This document shows, in pieces, positions 7,898 through 15,084 of a DNA stretch of 64,000 nt. The DNA is from Brachymonas wangyanguii. Lineage in GTDB: Bacteria; Pseudomonadota; Gammaproteobacteria; Burkholderiales; Burkholderiaceae_C. The stretch is from assembly GCF_045055315.1 (NCBI RefSeq), contig NZ_CP173677.1:1116001-1180000 (forward strand). The letters run 5' to 3'. Both the position numbers and the translations under genes were made by a program. The notes under the pieces were generated by a model. The model was not told the origin of the DNA. It saw only the letters and a list, made by a program, of their open reading frames with translations, and made no database searches. Positions within the stretch are counted from its first letter, which is position 1. Each line of letters begins with the position of its first letter.

Positions 7898-8899
7898 TCA
7901 TGCAGACAGTTCAGCAGCCGCCGGCAGCCACAGCTCGCCCACGCGCAGTGTCTGTGCCGCGCGCACGGCGCACAGCACCGCCAGTTGCACCGCTTCTGCC
8001 GCCATGGCTGACAGTGTGATCAGATCGGGCTGCTGCTGCGCCTGGGCGGTAGACAGGGCAAACAGGGTATCGCCATCGAGCATGGTGTGCACCGGACGGA
8101 TGCAGCGCGCCAGGCCATCGTGGCCGGCTACTGTCAGCCGCTGCAGTTCGGTACGGGACAGCGCGGCATCGGTGGCGATGATGCCGATGGTGGTATTGGT
8201 GCCGGGCAGGGCAAAGCGCGGTGCATCGCCCTGCAGCAGGGCACGCTGGGTATCACGCAAGCGCAGCTGATCTGCCGCAGTACGGGCGCCGGCCAGCAGT
8301 TGTCCGGTATGCGGATCCAGCACATCGCCCACGGCATTGCAGGCCACCAGCGCGCCCACGGTCACGCCATGGAGCTGCACGCTGGCACTGCCGATGCCGC
8401 CTTTCATGGCGCAATTGCTGCCGAACAGCTTGCCCACGCTGGCACCAGCGCCGGCACCGACGTTGCCGCAGACCAACGGACTAACACTGGCGGCGGCACA
8501 GGCCGCAAAGCCGCCATCGGCATCGGGCCGGATCAGGGCATCACCGACCGGCAAGTCAAACAGCACGGCCGCCGGTACCAGCGGCAACGGGTGGCCAAAG
8601 CCGACATCCATGCCGATGCCTTGCTGCTCCAGCCAGCGCACCACGCCGCTGGCGGCATCCAGGCCCCAGGCGCTGCCGCCGCCCAGCATCACGGCATGCA
8701 CCTTGTCCACCAGGTGGCCCGGGGCCAGCAGATCGGTTTCGCGCGTGCCAGGTGCCGCACCGCGGACATCGACGGCCGCTACCGCGCCCTGCGGCGCGAT
8801 CACCACGCTGCAGCCGGTGGGCCGTTGCGGGGACGTCCAATGCCCGGCCAGCAGGCCCGGCACCTGCGTGATGCAACCGTAGGCAGGAGAGTCGCTCAT
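7898..8899 (-). CDS. P1 (S58/DmpA-like) family peptidase
   Basis: A 333-aa protein of the N-terminal-nucleophile P1/S58 family, related to the beta-peptidyl aminopeptidases DmpA and BapA. Recognisable are the N-terminal GLLAGHWT and GCSVV segments, the ATP-independent core GNVGAGAGASVGK, and the self-cleavage region MKGGIGSASV, whose serine would be the nucleophile after autoprocessing. It ends in a long helical segment. No signal peptide is seen, so it is probably cytoplasmic. The start at 8899 overlaps the stop of the upstream membrane-protein gene by 4 bp, so the two are translationally coupled. The substrate is not predictable. Confidence 0.85.
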   Translation of the reverse strand: MSDSPAYGCITQVPGLLAGHWTSPQRPTGCSVVIAPQGAVAAVDVRGAAPGTRETDLLAPGHLVDKVHAVMLGGGSAWGLDAASGVVRWLEQQGIGMDVGFGHPLPLVPAAVLFDLPVGDALIRPDADGGFAACAAASVSPLVCGNVGAGAGASVGKLFGSNCAMKGGIGSASVQLHGVTVGALVACNAVGDVLDPHTGQLLAGARTAADQLRLRDTQRALLQGDAPRFALPGTNTTIGIIATDAALSRTELQRLTVAGHDGLARCIRPVHTMLDGDTLFALSTAQAQQQPDLITLSAMAAEAVQLAVLCAVRAAQTLRVGELWLPAAAELSA

Positions 8900-9519
8900 G
8901 AAGACCTCAGATAGAGTTCGTCCGACCAGGTGGCCAGCCACTGCGGGCGGAAGGCGACAAAAATCGCCGACAGCAGCCCGGTCATGAAACCATCGCCCCA
9001 GGCAATCAGCCAGTGCGCGATGGTGGTGAGGGAAGGATCGATATTGGGCAGGTGGTAGCCGGCCCATTCACTGAGCAGGGCGGCGGCAAACACGCTGGCC
9101 ACGGTGGTAAAAAAGCCGCGTCCCAGTGTATAGACAAAGATGTTCGGGCCCAGGTAGCGCCGCACCAGCGCGCCCAGCAGCATGGCAAAGGTGGCCGGCA
9201 GCACGCCGAGCCAGAAGGCGTCGGCCATCAGCTGGGCCACCGGGGCCGGTGCCAGCAGGCCGGAGATGATCGCAATCAGGCAGAACACCGGTATCGCCAG
9301 CGGCCAGCCCAGCGTCAGCAGGATGATGCCGGAAAAGGTCAGCGTCAGCTGCAGCGGCATGGTGTGCAGCCGCGGCATGGCCCAGACCCAGGGCACGATC
9401 ACCAGGCTGGCCAGCAGTGGCGTCAGCAGTTCAGTGCGGCGCAGCATGCGCCAGGGGCGCAGGAACAGGGCGATGCCCAGTGCCAGCAGCAGCGGGATCC
9501 ATTCCCAGGAGGCGTACAT
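8896..9519 (-). CDS. CbiM-like / COG3235-type integral membrane protein
   Basis: A 207-aa, mostly hydrophobic protein with about six to seven membrane helices and a C-terminal signature (WGDGFMTGLLSAIFVAF, then RPQWL). It resembles the proteobacterial COG3235 family, which databases often label 'energy-coupling factor transporter permease' for its distant similarity to CbiM/NikM. No ATPase or other ECF component is adjacent, so transport is not demonstrated. The start at 9519 (MYASWEW) was preferred over longer frames with low-complexity upstream sequence. The stop overlaps the peptidase start (ATGA). The hemerythrin gene ends 19 bp upstream, suggesting one minus-strand operon of three genes. 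Confidence 0.65.
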   Translation of the reverse strand: MYASWEWIPLLLALGIALFLRPWRMLRRTELLTPLLASLVIVPWVWAMPRLHTMPLQLTLTFSGIILLTLGWPLAIPVFCLIAIISGLLAPAPVAQLMADAFWLGVLPATFAMLLGALVRRYLGPNIFVYTLGRGFFTTVASVFAAALLSEWAGYHLPNIDPSLTTIAHWLIAWGDGFMTGLLSAIFVAFRPQWLATWSDELYLRSS

Positions 9520-9538
9520 GGCCGATTGCCAGCGCGTG

Positions 9539-10057
9539 TCAGTGGCCGCAGCTGCTGGCGGCTTCAGCCGGTTCCGTGGCGACCAGATCGGTATCGGTAT
9601 TGCCGCTGCAGCCGTGGATCTGGCCGCCGGGCATGGCTTCCGGATGGGCAATCTGGCCGGTCGCGGTGTCGTAGCCGATGCGCTTGAGGTAGTCGGACAG
9701 GGCGGCATCCATGGTGTCGGCGTGCTGCGGGAACCAGGTCGCCAGTTCGGCGTTCATCTTGCGCACTACGACGAAATGGCCCTTGAGGCCGTAATTGAGG
9801 CCTTCGCGCATCACGTCCAGCACCGCCTTGTGGTGCGTGGTGTGGCAGTTGCTGGCGGCGAAATTGGTATCGCGCATCCACTTGTCCTCGTTGTCGAAGT
9901 GGATCTGGGTATGGTCGATCAGGTCCTTCCAGCGCTGCAGCAGCTGCTCGTCAGTTGCTGCTTCCACGGCATTGCGCAGCTCCACAAATTCCACATGCGT
10001 CTGGTCCATCTGTTCGATGCCCAGTGCCAGATCGTCGCTCCATACCAGTGTGCTCAC
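9539..10057 (-). CDS. bacteriohemerythrin
   Basis: A 172-aa protein with one hemerythrin domain. The diiron ligand pattern is visible as His in DQTHVEF, His in IDHTQIHFDNED (HxxxE-type), the HTTHH pair about 36 residues on, and the later helix. These cytoplasmic proteins bind O2 reversibly and serve in oxygen sensing, storage or delivery. The C-terminal ~40 residues beyond the fold contain two extra Cys and His (IHGCSG, CGH), which is unusual and could be a further metal or redox site (inference). It is the first gene of a probable operon with the CbiM-like protein and the P1 peptidase; agaaag lies upstream of the ATG. Confidence 0.88.
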   Translation of the reverse strand: MSTLVWSDDLALGIEQMDQTHVEFVELRNAVEAATDEQLLQRWKDLIDHTQIHFDNEDKWMRDTNFAASNCHTTHHKAVLDVMREGLNYGLKGHFVVVRKMNAELATWFPQHADTMDAALSDYLKRIGYDTATGQIAHPEAMPGGQIHGCSGNTDTDLVATEPAEAASSCGH

Positions 10058-10245
10058 GCGCTTTCTCCTCTGAAAACGCCATTTTATCCAGCTGATCCCC
10101 TATCTGCCTGCGATTCCCTGTTCCCGGCAAGGATGCAGGGTGCTGGGCGCGGTACACTGTGAGTGAGCGGGTACTTGCCAGTGCCGCCTGAAATCGCAAA
10201 CCGAGCAGGGCAGCGAGTTGCCCGACCACCAGAAAGGAGACCACC

Positions 10246-10692
10246 ATGTTCAACCATATCCTCTTGCCTATCGATGGTTCCGATACCGCCAGCCTGGCCG
10301 TTGACAAGGCGATCGCCATGGGTCGCGCCTTCCCGGGCACCAAGATCACGGCTGTGTACGTGCTGGATCCGTATCCGTTTGCCAGCGCCGGCCCGGACTT
10401 CGCCTTTGGCCAGACGCAATACCTGTCTGCCGTGAACGAAGAAGCCGAGCGCGTGCTGAATGAAGTCAAGCAGCGCTTTGCCGACCAGGGCGTGACTGCC
10501 GAGGCCGTCACGGTCGACGCCTACGCGGTCTGGAAGGGCATCATCGACGTGGCAGACCAGGTCGGTGCCGACCTGATCATCATGGGTTCGCACGGCCGCA
10601 AGGGCGTGGAAAAGCTGATGTTGGGCAGCGTGGCGCAGCGCGTCGTGTCGCACGCATCGCGCTCCGTGCTGATTGTTCACAAGGGTGCGTAA
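10246..10692 (+). CDS. universal stress protein (UspA family)
   Basis: A 148-aa single-domain Usp protein. It opens with the standard MFNHILLPIDGSDTA strand and closes with the ATP-binding loop GSHGRKGVEKLMLGSVAQRV followed by SVLIV. The G-2x-G-9x-G-S/T arrangement indicates the ATP-binding Usp class. A strong ribosome-binding site (aaggag) lies 8 bp before the ATG. The 188 bp upstream, shared with the divergent hemerythrin gene, show no operator I can name. The inverted repeat CTGACAG/CTGTCAG at 10726-10752 follows the stop, without a T run. Function is general stress survival by family; it is not more specific. Confidence 0.9.
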   Translation: MFNHILLPIDGSDTASLAVDKAIAMGRAFPGTKITAVYVLDPYPFASAGPDFAFGQTQYLSAVNEEAERVLNEVKQRFADQGVTAEAVTVDAYAVWKGIIDVADQVGADLIIMGSHGRKGVEKLMLGSVAQRVVSHASRSVLIVHKGA

Positions 10693-10815
10693 AAATCGCC
10701 AAAACTTGTGTACAATGCGCAGCTTCTGACAGCAAACACAGTGCGCTGTCAGCGGCAAGCAAGGTTTCGGTGGCACGAAACAGACCGGAAAAAATTTCAA
10801 GAAATTTTCGGTGAC

Positions 10816-10845
10816 TTGCAAAAACGCCAGAAATCGTCATATAAT
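10816..10845 (+). promoter_or_regulatory. sigma-70 promoter of tRNA-Gly
   Basis: -35 TTGCAA (10816-10821), 18-bp spacer and a perfect -10 TATAAT (10840-10845) end 10 bp before the tRNA. A second candidate -10, TACAAT, preceded by TTGTG, lies at about 10711-10716 near the end of the Usp gene. Confidence 0.75.
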
Positions 10846-10855
10846 GACAGCTTCT

Positions 10856-10931
10856 GCGGGAATAGCTCAGTTGGTAGAGCGCAACCTTGCCAAGGTTGAG
10901 GTCGCGAGTTCGAGCCTCGTTTCCCGCTCCA
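10856..10931 (+). tRNA. tRNA-Gly (anticodon GCC)
   Basis: A 76-nt cloverleaf: acceptor GCGGGAA/TTCCCGC, D arm GCTCAGTTGGTAGAGC, anticodon stem-loop CAACC-TTGCCAA-GGTTG with GCC, T arm GCGAG-TTCGAGC-CTCGT. The CCA end is encoded. Confidence 0.97.
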
Positions 10932-10936
10932 GATAC

Positions 10937-10975
10937 AAGCCCGGTGCACCATGTGCATCGGGCTTTTGTCTTTTC
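10937..10975 (+). terminator. terminator of tRNA-Gly
   Basis: Stem AAGCCCG (10937-10943) with CGGGCTT (10959-10965), an inner TGCA/TGCA pairing, then a T-rich tail (TTTTGTCTTTTC). Confidence 0.85.
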
Positions 10976-11011
10976 TGGATCTGTTGACGCAGCCTGATGC
11001 ACTCGTCGTGC

Positions 11012-11668
11012 TCAGCCGGCCTTGCGCAAGGTCAGGTTGATGCGTTGCGCTCCCAGCAGCGGGTGCTCTCCGGGCTTGACCGGCAGCACGCCATGAAAGC
11101 GCAGGCGGTCCACGCCGCCCCAGACCACCACATCGCCATGAAACAGCGGCACACGCTGTACGGCGGCATCACGCTTCAGGCCGCCAAACTGGAAAATTGC
11201 CGGCAACCCGAGCGAGACCGAGACAATCGGCTGACGGTAGTCGCGCTCATGCCGGTCCTGGTGCAGGCCCATGCGCGCGCCAGGCAGGTAGCGGTTGATC
11301 AGGCAGGTGTCGGGCGCAAAATCGGCAAAGCCGGCTTCGGCAGCCGCCTGCTGGCCCAGCTGGAACAGCGTCTGCGGCATTGTTGGCCAGGGCTTGCCGC
11401 TGTGCGGGTCACGCGGGGCGTAGCGGTAGCCATGCGAGTCCGACACCCAACCCAGCTTGCCGCAACTGGATAGTGCCGCCGACATGCTGCGACCGCCGGC
11501 CGTTTGCATGATGCGGAACGGCGATTGCGCGGTCAGCTGTTGCAGCGTCTGCCACAAGGCTGGCAGGCCAGGCAGCACGTAGCCGCGCAACACGACGGCC
11601 TGCGCGCCCAGCGGTTCGCGCTGGCCGGCATCCGGGCGGTCATCGGCAAACAGATCCAGAGTGTGCAT
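11012..11668 (-). CDS. alkB: alpha-ketoglutarate-dependent DNA dealkylase AlkB
   Basis: A 218-aa Fe(II)/2-oxoglutarate dioxygenase that repairs 1-methyladenine and 3-methylcytosine by oxidative demethylation. It is collinear with E. coli AlkB almost end to end: LDLFADD start, SPFR.MQT.GG..MS, the substrate-lid residues LGWVSD..GY.Y.P, iron ligands His136 and Asp138 (LHQD) with a distal His (RFHGV), NRY, and the final Arg motif (RINLTLR) for 2-oxoglutarate. The start at 11668 was chosen because it reproduces the E. coli N-terminus; an ATG at 11686 adds six residues. It stands alone here rather than with ada. Confidence 0.93.
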   Translation of the reverse strand: MHTLDLFADDRPDAGQREPLGAQAVVLRGYVLPGLPALWQTLQQLTAQSPFRIMQTAGGRSMSAALSSCGKLGWVSDSHGYRYAPRDPHSGKPWPTMPQTLFQLGQQAAAEAGFADFAPDTCLINRYLPGARMGLHQDRHERDYRQPIVSVSLGLPAIFQFGGLKRDAAVQRVPLFHGDVVVWGGVDRLRFHGVLPVKPGEHPLLGAQRINLTLRKAG

Positions 11669-11716
11669 GGCAGGCCATTCTGGCATGGGCGGTTGCCGCC
11701 AGCAAGCGCCGTGGCT

Positions 11717-12859
11717 TCAGGGTGCCAGGCTGTGATACAGCTGTGACAGGCGGCTGGCCATGGCGCGATCCGACCATTCGGCGGCATAACGCACGGCGTC
11801 CTGGCTGAGCTGGAACAGGAGGCTGCGATCCAGCAGAACAGTTGCCAGCGCCTGGCCATAGGCGCGCGCTTCGGCCGGCGGTGCGACGGCGCCACGGCCA
11901 GGTGCCAGGATATCGATGGTGCCCATGGCGGCCAGCGCCACGGCCGGGGTGCCGGCCGCCATGGCTTCCAGCAGCACCAGGCCCTGGGTCTCGGTGGTCG
12001 AGGCAAAGGCAAACACATCGGCGGCGGCATAGCAGGATGGCAGCTCGTGTACCCGATCCATATAGCCGATGAACTGTACCGATGCCTGCAAGCCGCGCTG
12101 TGCCACCTCTTGCTGCAGCTCGGCGCGTGCCGGGCCTTCGCCGGCAATCACCAGCAGAAGATCCGGACAGGTTTCCAGCGCATGGGGCAGGGCGTCCAGC
12201 AGGAAATCGATATTCTTTTCATGCGCCACGCGGCCGACGAACAGCGCCATCGGGCGCTCCGCGGCAATGCCGTGCTGCTGCCGGAAACGGCTGCCGCAGC
12301 CATTGGCAAAATTGTCCAGCGGGATGCCGGTGGGCAGCACATGGATCGGCTTGGTGACGCCGTAGTCCAGCAGCCGCTGCTGCATGGCGCTGGACGGCAC
12401 GACGACGGCATCGAGTGCGTTGCACTGGCGCCGCGAAAAGTTGCGTGCCTGCTGCTTCAGCCAGCCGGACGGTAGCATCGGTGCGTAGTGCTGCAGGTAT
12501 TCCTCGAACAGCGTGTGGTAGGTGGCCATTACCGGCAGGCCGCGCTTGCGGGCTGCGCGCACACCGGCGTAGTGCGCCACGAATGGCGTCTGTATATGCA
12601 CGAGATCGCAATCGGCAGCGGCCTGCAGGCAGGTCTGGCGCATGGCGCGCCATTTCAGCAGGCGGTCTTCCGGGTCACGTGGTACCGGCCGGCCGGCAAC
12701 GCGCAGGATGTCCGGCGTACTGGCCTCGCCCTGGTAGGACGGCACCACCAGGCGCAGCTCCACGCCGAAGCTGCCCAGGGTGCGCCGGAAGGTATCGATG
12801 GAAGTGGAAACACCGTTGATGCGCGGAAAATACACATCAGACGTCATCAGGACGCGCAT
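11717..12859 (-). CDS. GT4-family glycosyltransferase
   Basis: A 380-aa GT-B glycosyltransferase. The N-terminal domain begins MRVLMTSDVYFPRINGVS, typical of the GT4 group acting on lipid or phospho-alditol acceptors. The C-terminal nucleotide-sugar domain has VGRVAHEKNIDFLLDA and the E-x7-E motif (ASTTETQGLVLLEAMA). It is cytoplasmic or peripheral at the inner membrane. It starts 6 bp after the stop of the LpxH-like phosphoesterase on the same strand, so the pair probably act in one lipid or envelope pathway. Donor and acceptor are unknown. Confidence 0.85.
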   Translation of the reverse strand: MRVLMTSDVYFPRINGVSTSIDTFRRTLGSFGVELRLVVPSYQGEASTPDILRVAGRPVPRDPEDRLLKWRAMRQTCLQAAADCDLVHIQTPFVAHYAGVRAARKRGLPVMATYHTLFEEYLQHYAPMLPSGWLKQQARNFSRRQCNALDAVVVPSSAMQQRLLDYGVTKPIHVLPTGIPLDNFANGCGSRFRQQHGIAAERPMALFVGRVAHEKNIDFLLDALPHALETCPDLLLVIAGEGPARAELQQEVAQRGLQASVQFIGYMDRVHELPSCYAAADVFAFASTTETQGLVLLEAMAAGTPAVALAAMGTIDILAPGRGAVAPPAEARAYGQALATVLLDRSLLFQLSQDAVRYAAEWSDRAMASRLSQLYHSLAP

Positions 12860-12865
12860 GGATGA

Positions 12866-13651
12866 TCAGGCCTTGACCGCGCTTCCCATGTCTTCGGCCG
12901 GTACCTGGGCTGGAGTGCCCTGGTGCCAGGCGATCAGCTCCAGCGAACCGTCGTGGTCTTCCACGATGGCGGTGCAGGAATCGACCCAGTCGCCGCAGTT
13001 CACGTATTTCATGCCGTTGATCTCTCGGATCGTGGCCCAGTGGATGTGGCCGCAGATGATGCCTTCGACCTGATGGTCGCGGGCGTACTGTACGGCGCAT
13101 TCCTCGAAGTCGAAGATGAAGTTGAGCGCCTTCTTGACCTTGCGCTTGGCGTAGCCGGCCAGCGACCAGTAGCCACTGATGCCGAGCTTGCGGCGCGCCC
13201 AGGACAGCCACATGTTCAGGCGTACCAGCGTGTTGTAGGCCTGGTCGCCCAGCTGGGCCACCCATTTGTGGTGCTGCGTCACCTGGTCAAACTGGTCGCC
13301 ATGGATCAGCAGGTAGCGCTTGCCGTTGGCGGCCTGGTGGATCAGTTGGTGCACCACCTTGATCTCCAGAAACACGGTGCCGCAATAGTCGCGCAGCATC
13401 TCGTCATGGTTGCCCGGAATCAGGACCACGCGGGTATCGGTGCGGGCGCGCTGCAGCAGCTTCTGTACCACCTGGTTCTGAGCCTTGGACCAGTTCATGC
13501 TGCGGCTCATACTCCAGAAGTCGATCACATCCCCGATCAGGAAGATGTTGTCTGCCGTGTGTTCCTCCAGGAACTCCAGCAGTCGTTCCGCCTGGCACGC
13601 TTTCGTACCGAGGTGGATGTCAGAGAGAAAGATGGAGCGGACGTGTTTCAT
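12866..13651 (-). CDS. LpxH-like metallophosphoesterase (UDP-2,3-diacylglucosamine diphosphatase family)
   Basis: A 261-aa calcineurin-like phosphoesterase. All five metal-binding blocks are visible: SDIHLG (residues 10-15), GDVIDFW, PGNHDE, HGDQFD and GHIHWA. The HGDQFD and YCGTVFLEI segments resemble LpxH and its UDP-diacylglucosamine pyrophosphohydrolase relatives. Pairing with a GT4 glycosyltransferase, rather than with lpx genes, fits the LpxH-like paralogue group that accompanies lipid glycosyltransferases, so the exact substrate is open. It is divergent from the YhaO gene, with an inverted repeat (13683-13706) in the 146 bp between them. Confidence 0.8.
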   Translation of the reverse strand: MKHVRSIFLSDIHLGTKACQAERLLEFLEEHTADNIFLIGDVIDFWSMSRSMNWSKAQNQVVQKLLQRARTDTRVVLIPGNHDEMLRDYCGTVFLEIKVVHQLIHQAANGKRYLLIHGDQFDQVTQHHKWVAQLGDQAYNTLVRLNMWLSWARRKLGISGYWSLAGYAKRKVKKALNFIFDFEECAVQYARDHQVEGIICGHIHWATIREINGMKYVNCGDWVDSCTAIVEDHDGSLELIAWHQGTPAQVPAEDMGSAVKA

Positions 13652-13682
13652 GACCGTTACGGTACGCCCCGCGCATGTAATC

Positions 13683-13706
13683 GGAATGACGTACGCATGT
13701 CATTCC
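13683..13706. promoter_or_regulatory. inverted repeat in a divergent intergenic region
   Basis: GGAATGAC (13683-13690) and GTCATTCC (13699-13706) form perfect 8-bp arms around an 8-bp centre that is itself nearly self-complementary. It lies 31 bp upstream of the LpxH-like gene and 92 bp upstream of the YhaO gene. This is a candidate operator; no regulator is known. Confidence 0.45.
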
Positions 13707-13797
13707 CGTGACCCACCCGGAGCCGCCACAAGCTTGTCGGCCAGGGCTGTTGCAAGGCGGCCACTACAATGCCTGCAACACTGTTGCGAGTCTGCCC

Positions 13798-15084
13798 ATG
13801 AAGTTCCTCCACGCCGCCGATATCCACCTCGACAGCCCCTTGTGCGGCCTGTCAGCCTACCCGGACGCTCCGGCGGAACGCCTGCGCACGGCTACGCGCT
13901 CGGCTTTCGTGCGATTGATCGATACGGCACTGGCCGAGCAGGTCGATTTCCTGGTCATTGCCGGTGATCTGTATGACGGTGGCTGGAAGGACTTCAACAC
14001 CGGCCTGTTCTTTGTGCGCCAGATGGGGCGGCTGCAGCAGGCTGGCATCCCGGTCTATCTGCTGCATGGCAACCACGATGCTGATAGCGACATGACCAGC
14101 CGGCTGGTGTTGCCGGAGAACGTCCACGTTTTCAGCAGCCGCAAGGCACAGACTTTCCGTATCGATGCCTTGCGCGTGGCGCTGCATGGTCACAGTTTCC
14201 GCACGCGCGAGACGCTGGACAATCTGCTGCCTGGCTATCCCGATGCGGTGGCCGGCTGGTTGAATATCGGCGTGCTGCATACGGCGCTGGAGGGCTATAG
14301 CGCCCATGCGCGCTATGCGCCATGTTCACTGGCCGAACTGCAGGCGCGCGGCTACCAGTACTGGGCGCTTGGCCATGTGCACGAGCAGCAGCTGTGGGAA
14401 TTGCCCGATTGCACCATCGCCTTTCCGGGCAACCTACAGGGCCGCCATGTGCGCGAAACCGGCGCGCGTGGTGCCTTGCTGGTGCATGCTGAAGAGGACC
14501 GCATTACCCGGGTGCAGCCGCTGGAACTGGATGTGCTGCGTTGGGCTGTGCTGGAGGTCTCCGTGGCGGAAGCGGATACCTTCGAGCAGGCCGTGCGTCT
14601 GGTCGGACAGTCCCTGCAGCAGCTGCTGGCGGCCTTGCCGGACGGGCATCCGGCGGCGGTGCGTGTGCGGCTGCAGGGCGCTACAGCGGCGCACGCTGCG
14701 TTGCTGGCGCGTCAGTCCCAGTTGCGCCAGGAGGTGATTGGGCAGGCGGTGGCACTGGATGCCGACCGGCTCTGGATCGAGAAGGTGCAACTGGCCAGTT
14801 CGCCGCTGGAGCGCCAGGCTCTGGACGATGCCGACTGGCAGGACACGCTGCAGGAGCTGGACCAGTTGATGCAGGTGGCGGCGCAGGACCCCGACTGGCT
14901 GAAACAGCGCGCCGACATGGTGCAGCAGGCGCTGGGCAAGGTACCGAATGAGGTGTTGCAACAGGAGCCTGATCTGGCTGCCCTGCTTGCCGATACCGCT
15001 GCAGCATTGCCCGCCTGGCTGACGCCATCGGCAGAGTTGCTGCAGGCACGCCTGCAGCAGGATGATGCAGGAGGGCAGAGCTGA
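13798..15084 (+). CDS. DNA repair exonuclease subunit, SbcD/Mre11-like (YhaO family)
   Basis: A 428-aa calcineurin-like nuclease. The metallophosphoesterase blocks are AADIHLDSPL (6-15), AGDLYDGG, HGNHD and ALGHVHEQ near residue 190. A Gln-rich C-terminal part probably contacts the ATPase partner. Length and the IHLDSPL motif match YhaO rather than E. coli SbcD. The start at 13798 gives the canonical MKFLHAADIHL N-terminus. The stop shares one base with the start of the SMC-like ATPase gene (TGATG), so the two are co-translated and should form an Mre11-Rad50-type complex that trims DNA ends. Confidence 0.88.
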   Translation: MKFLHAADIHLDSPLCGLSAYPDAPAERLRTATRSAFVRLIDTALAEQVDFLVIAGDLYDGGWKDFNTGLFFVRQMGRLQQAGIPVYLLHGNHDADSDMTSRLVLPENVHVFSSRKAQTFRIDALRVALHGHSFRTRETLDNLLPGYPDAVAGWLNIGVLHTALEGYSAHARYAPCSLAELQARGYQYWALGHVHEQQLWELPDCTIAFPGNLQGRHVRETGARGALLVHAEEDRITRVQPLELDVLRWAVLEVSVAEADTFEQAVRLVGQSLQQLLAALPDGHPAAVRVRLQGATAAHAALLARQSQLRQEVIGQAVALDADRLWIEKVQLASSPLERQALDDADWQDTLQELDQLMQVAAQDPDWLKQRADMVQQALGKVPNEVLQQEPDLAALLADTAAALPAWLTPSAELLQARLQQDDAGGQS

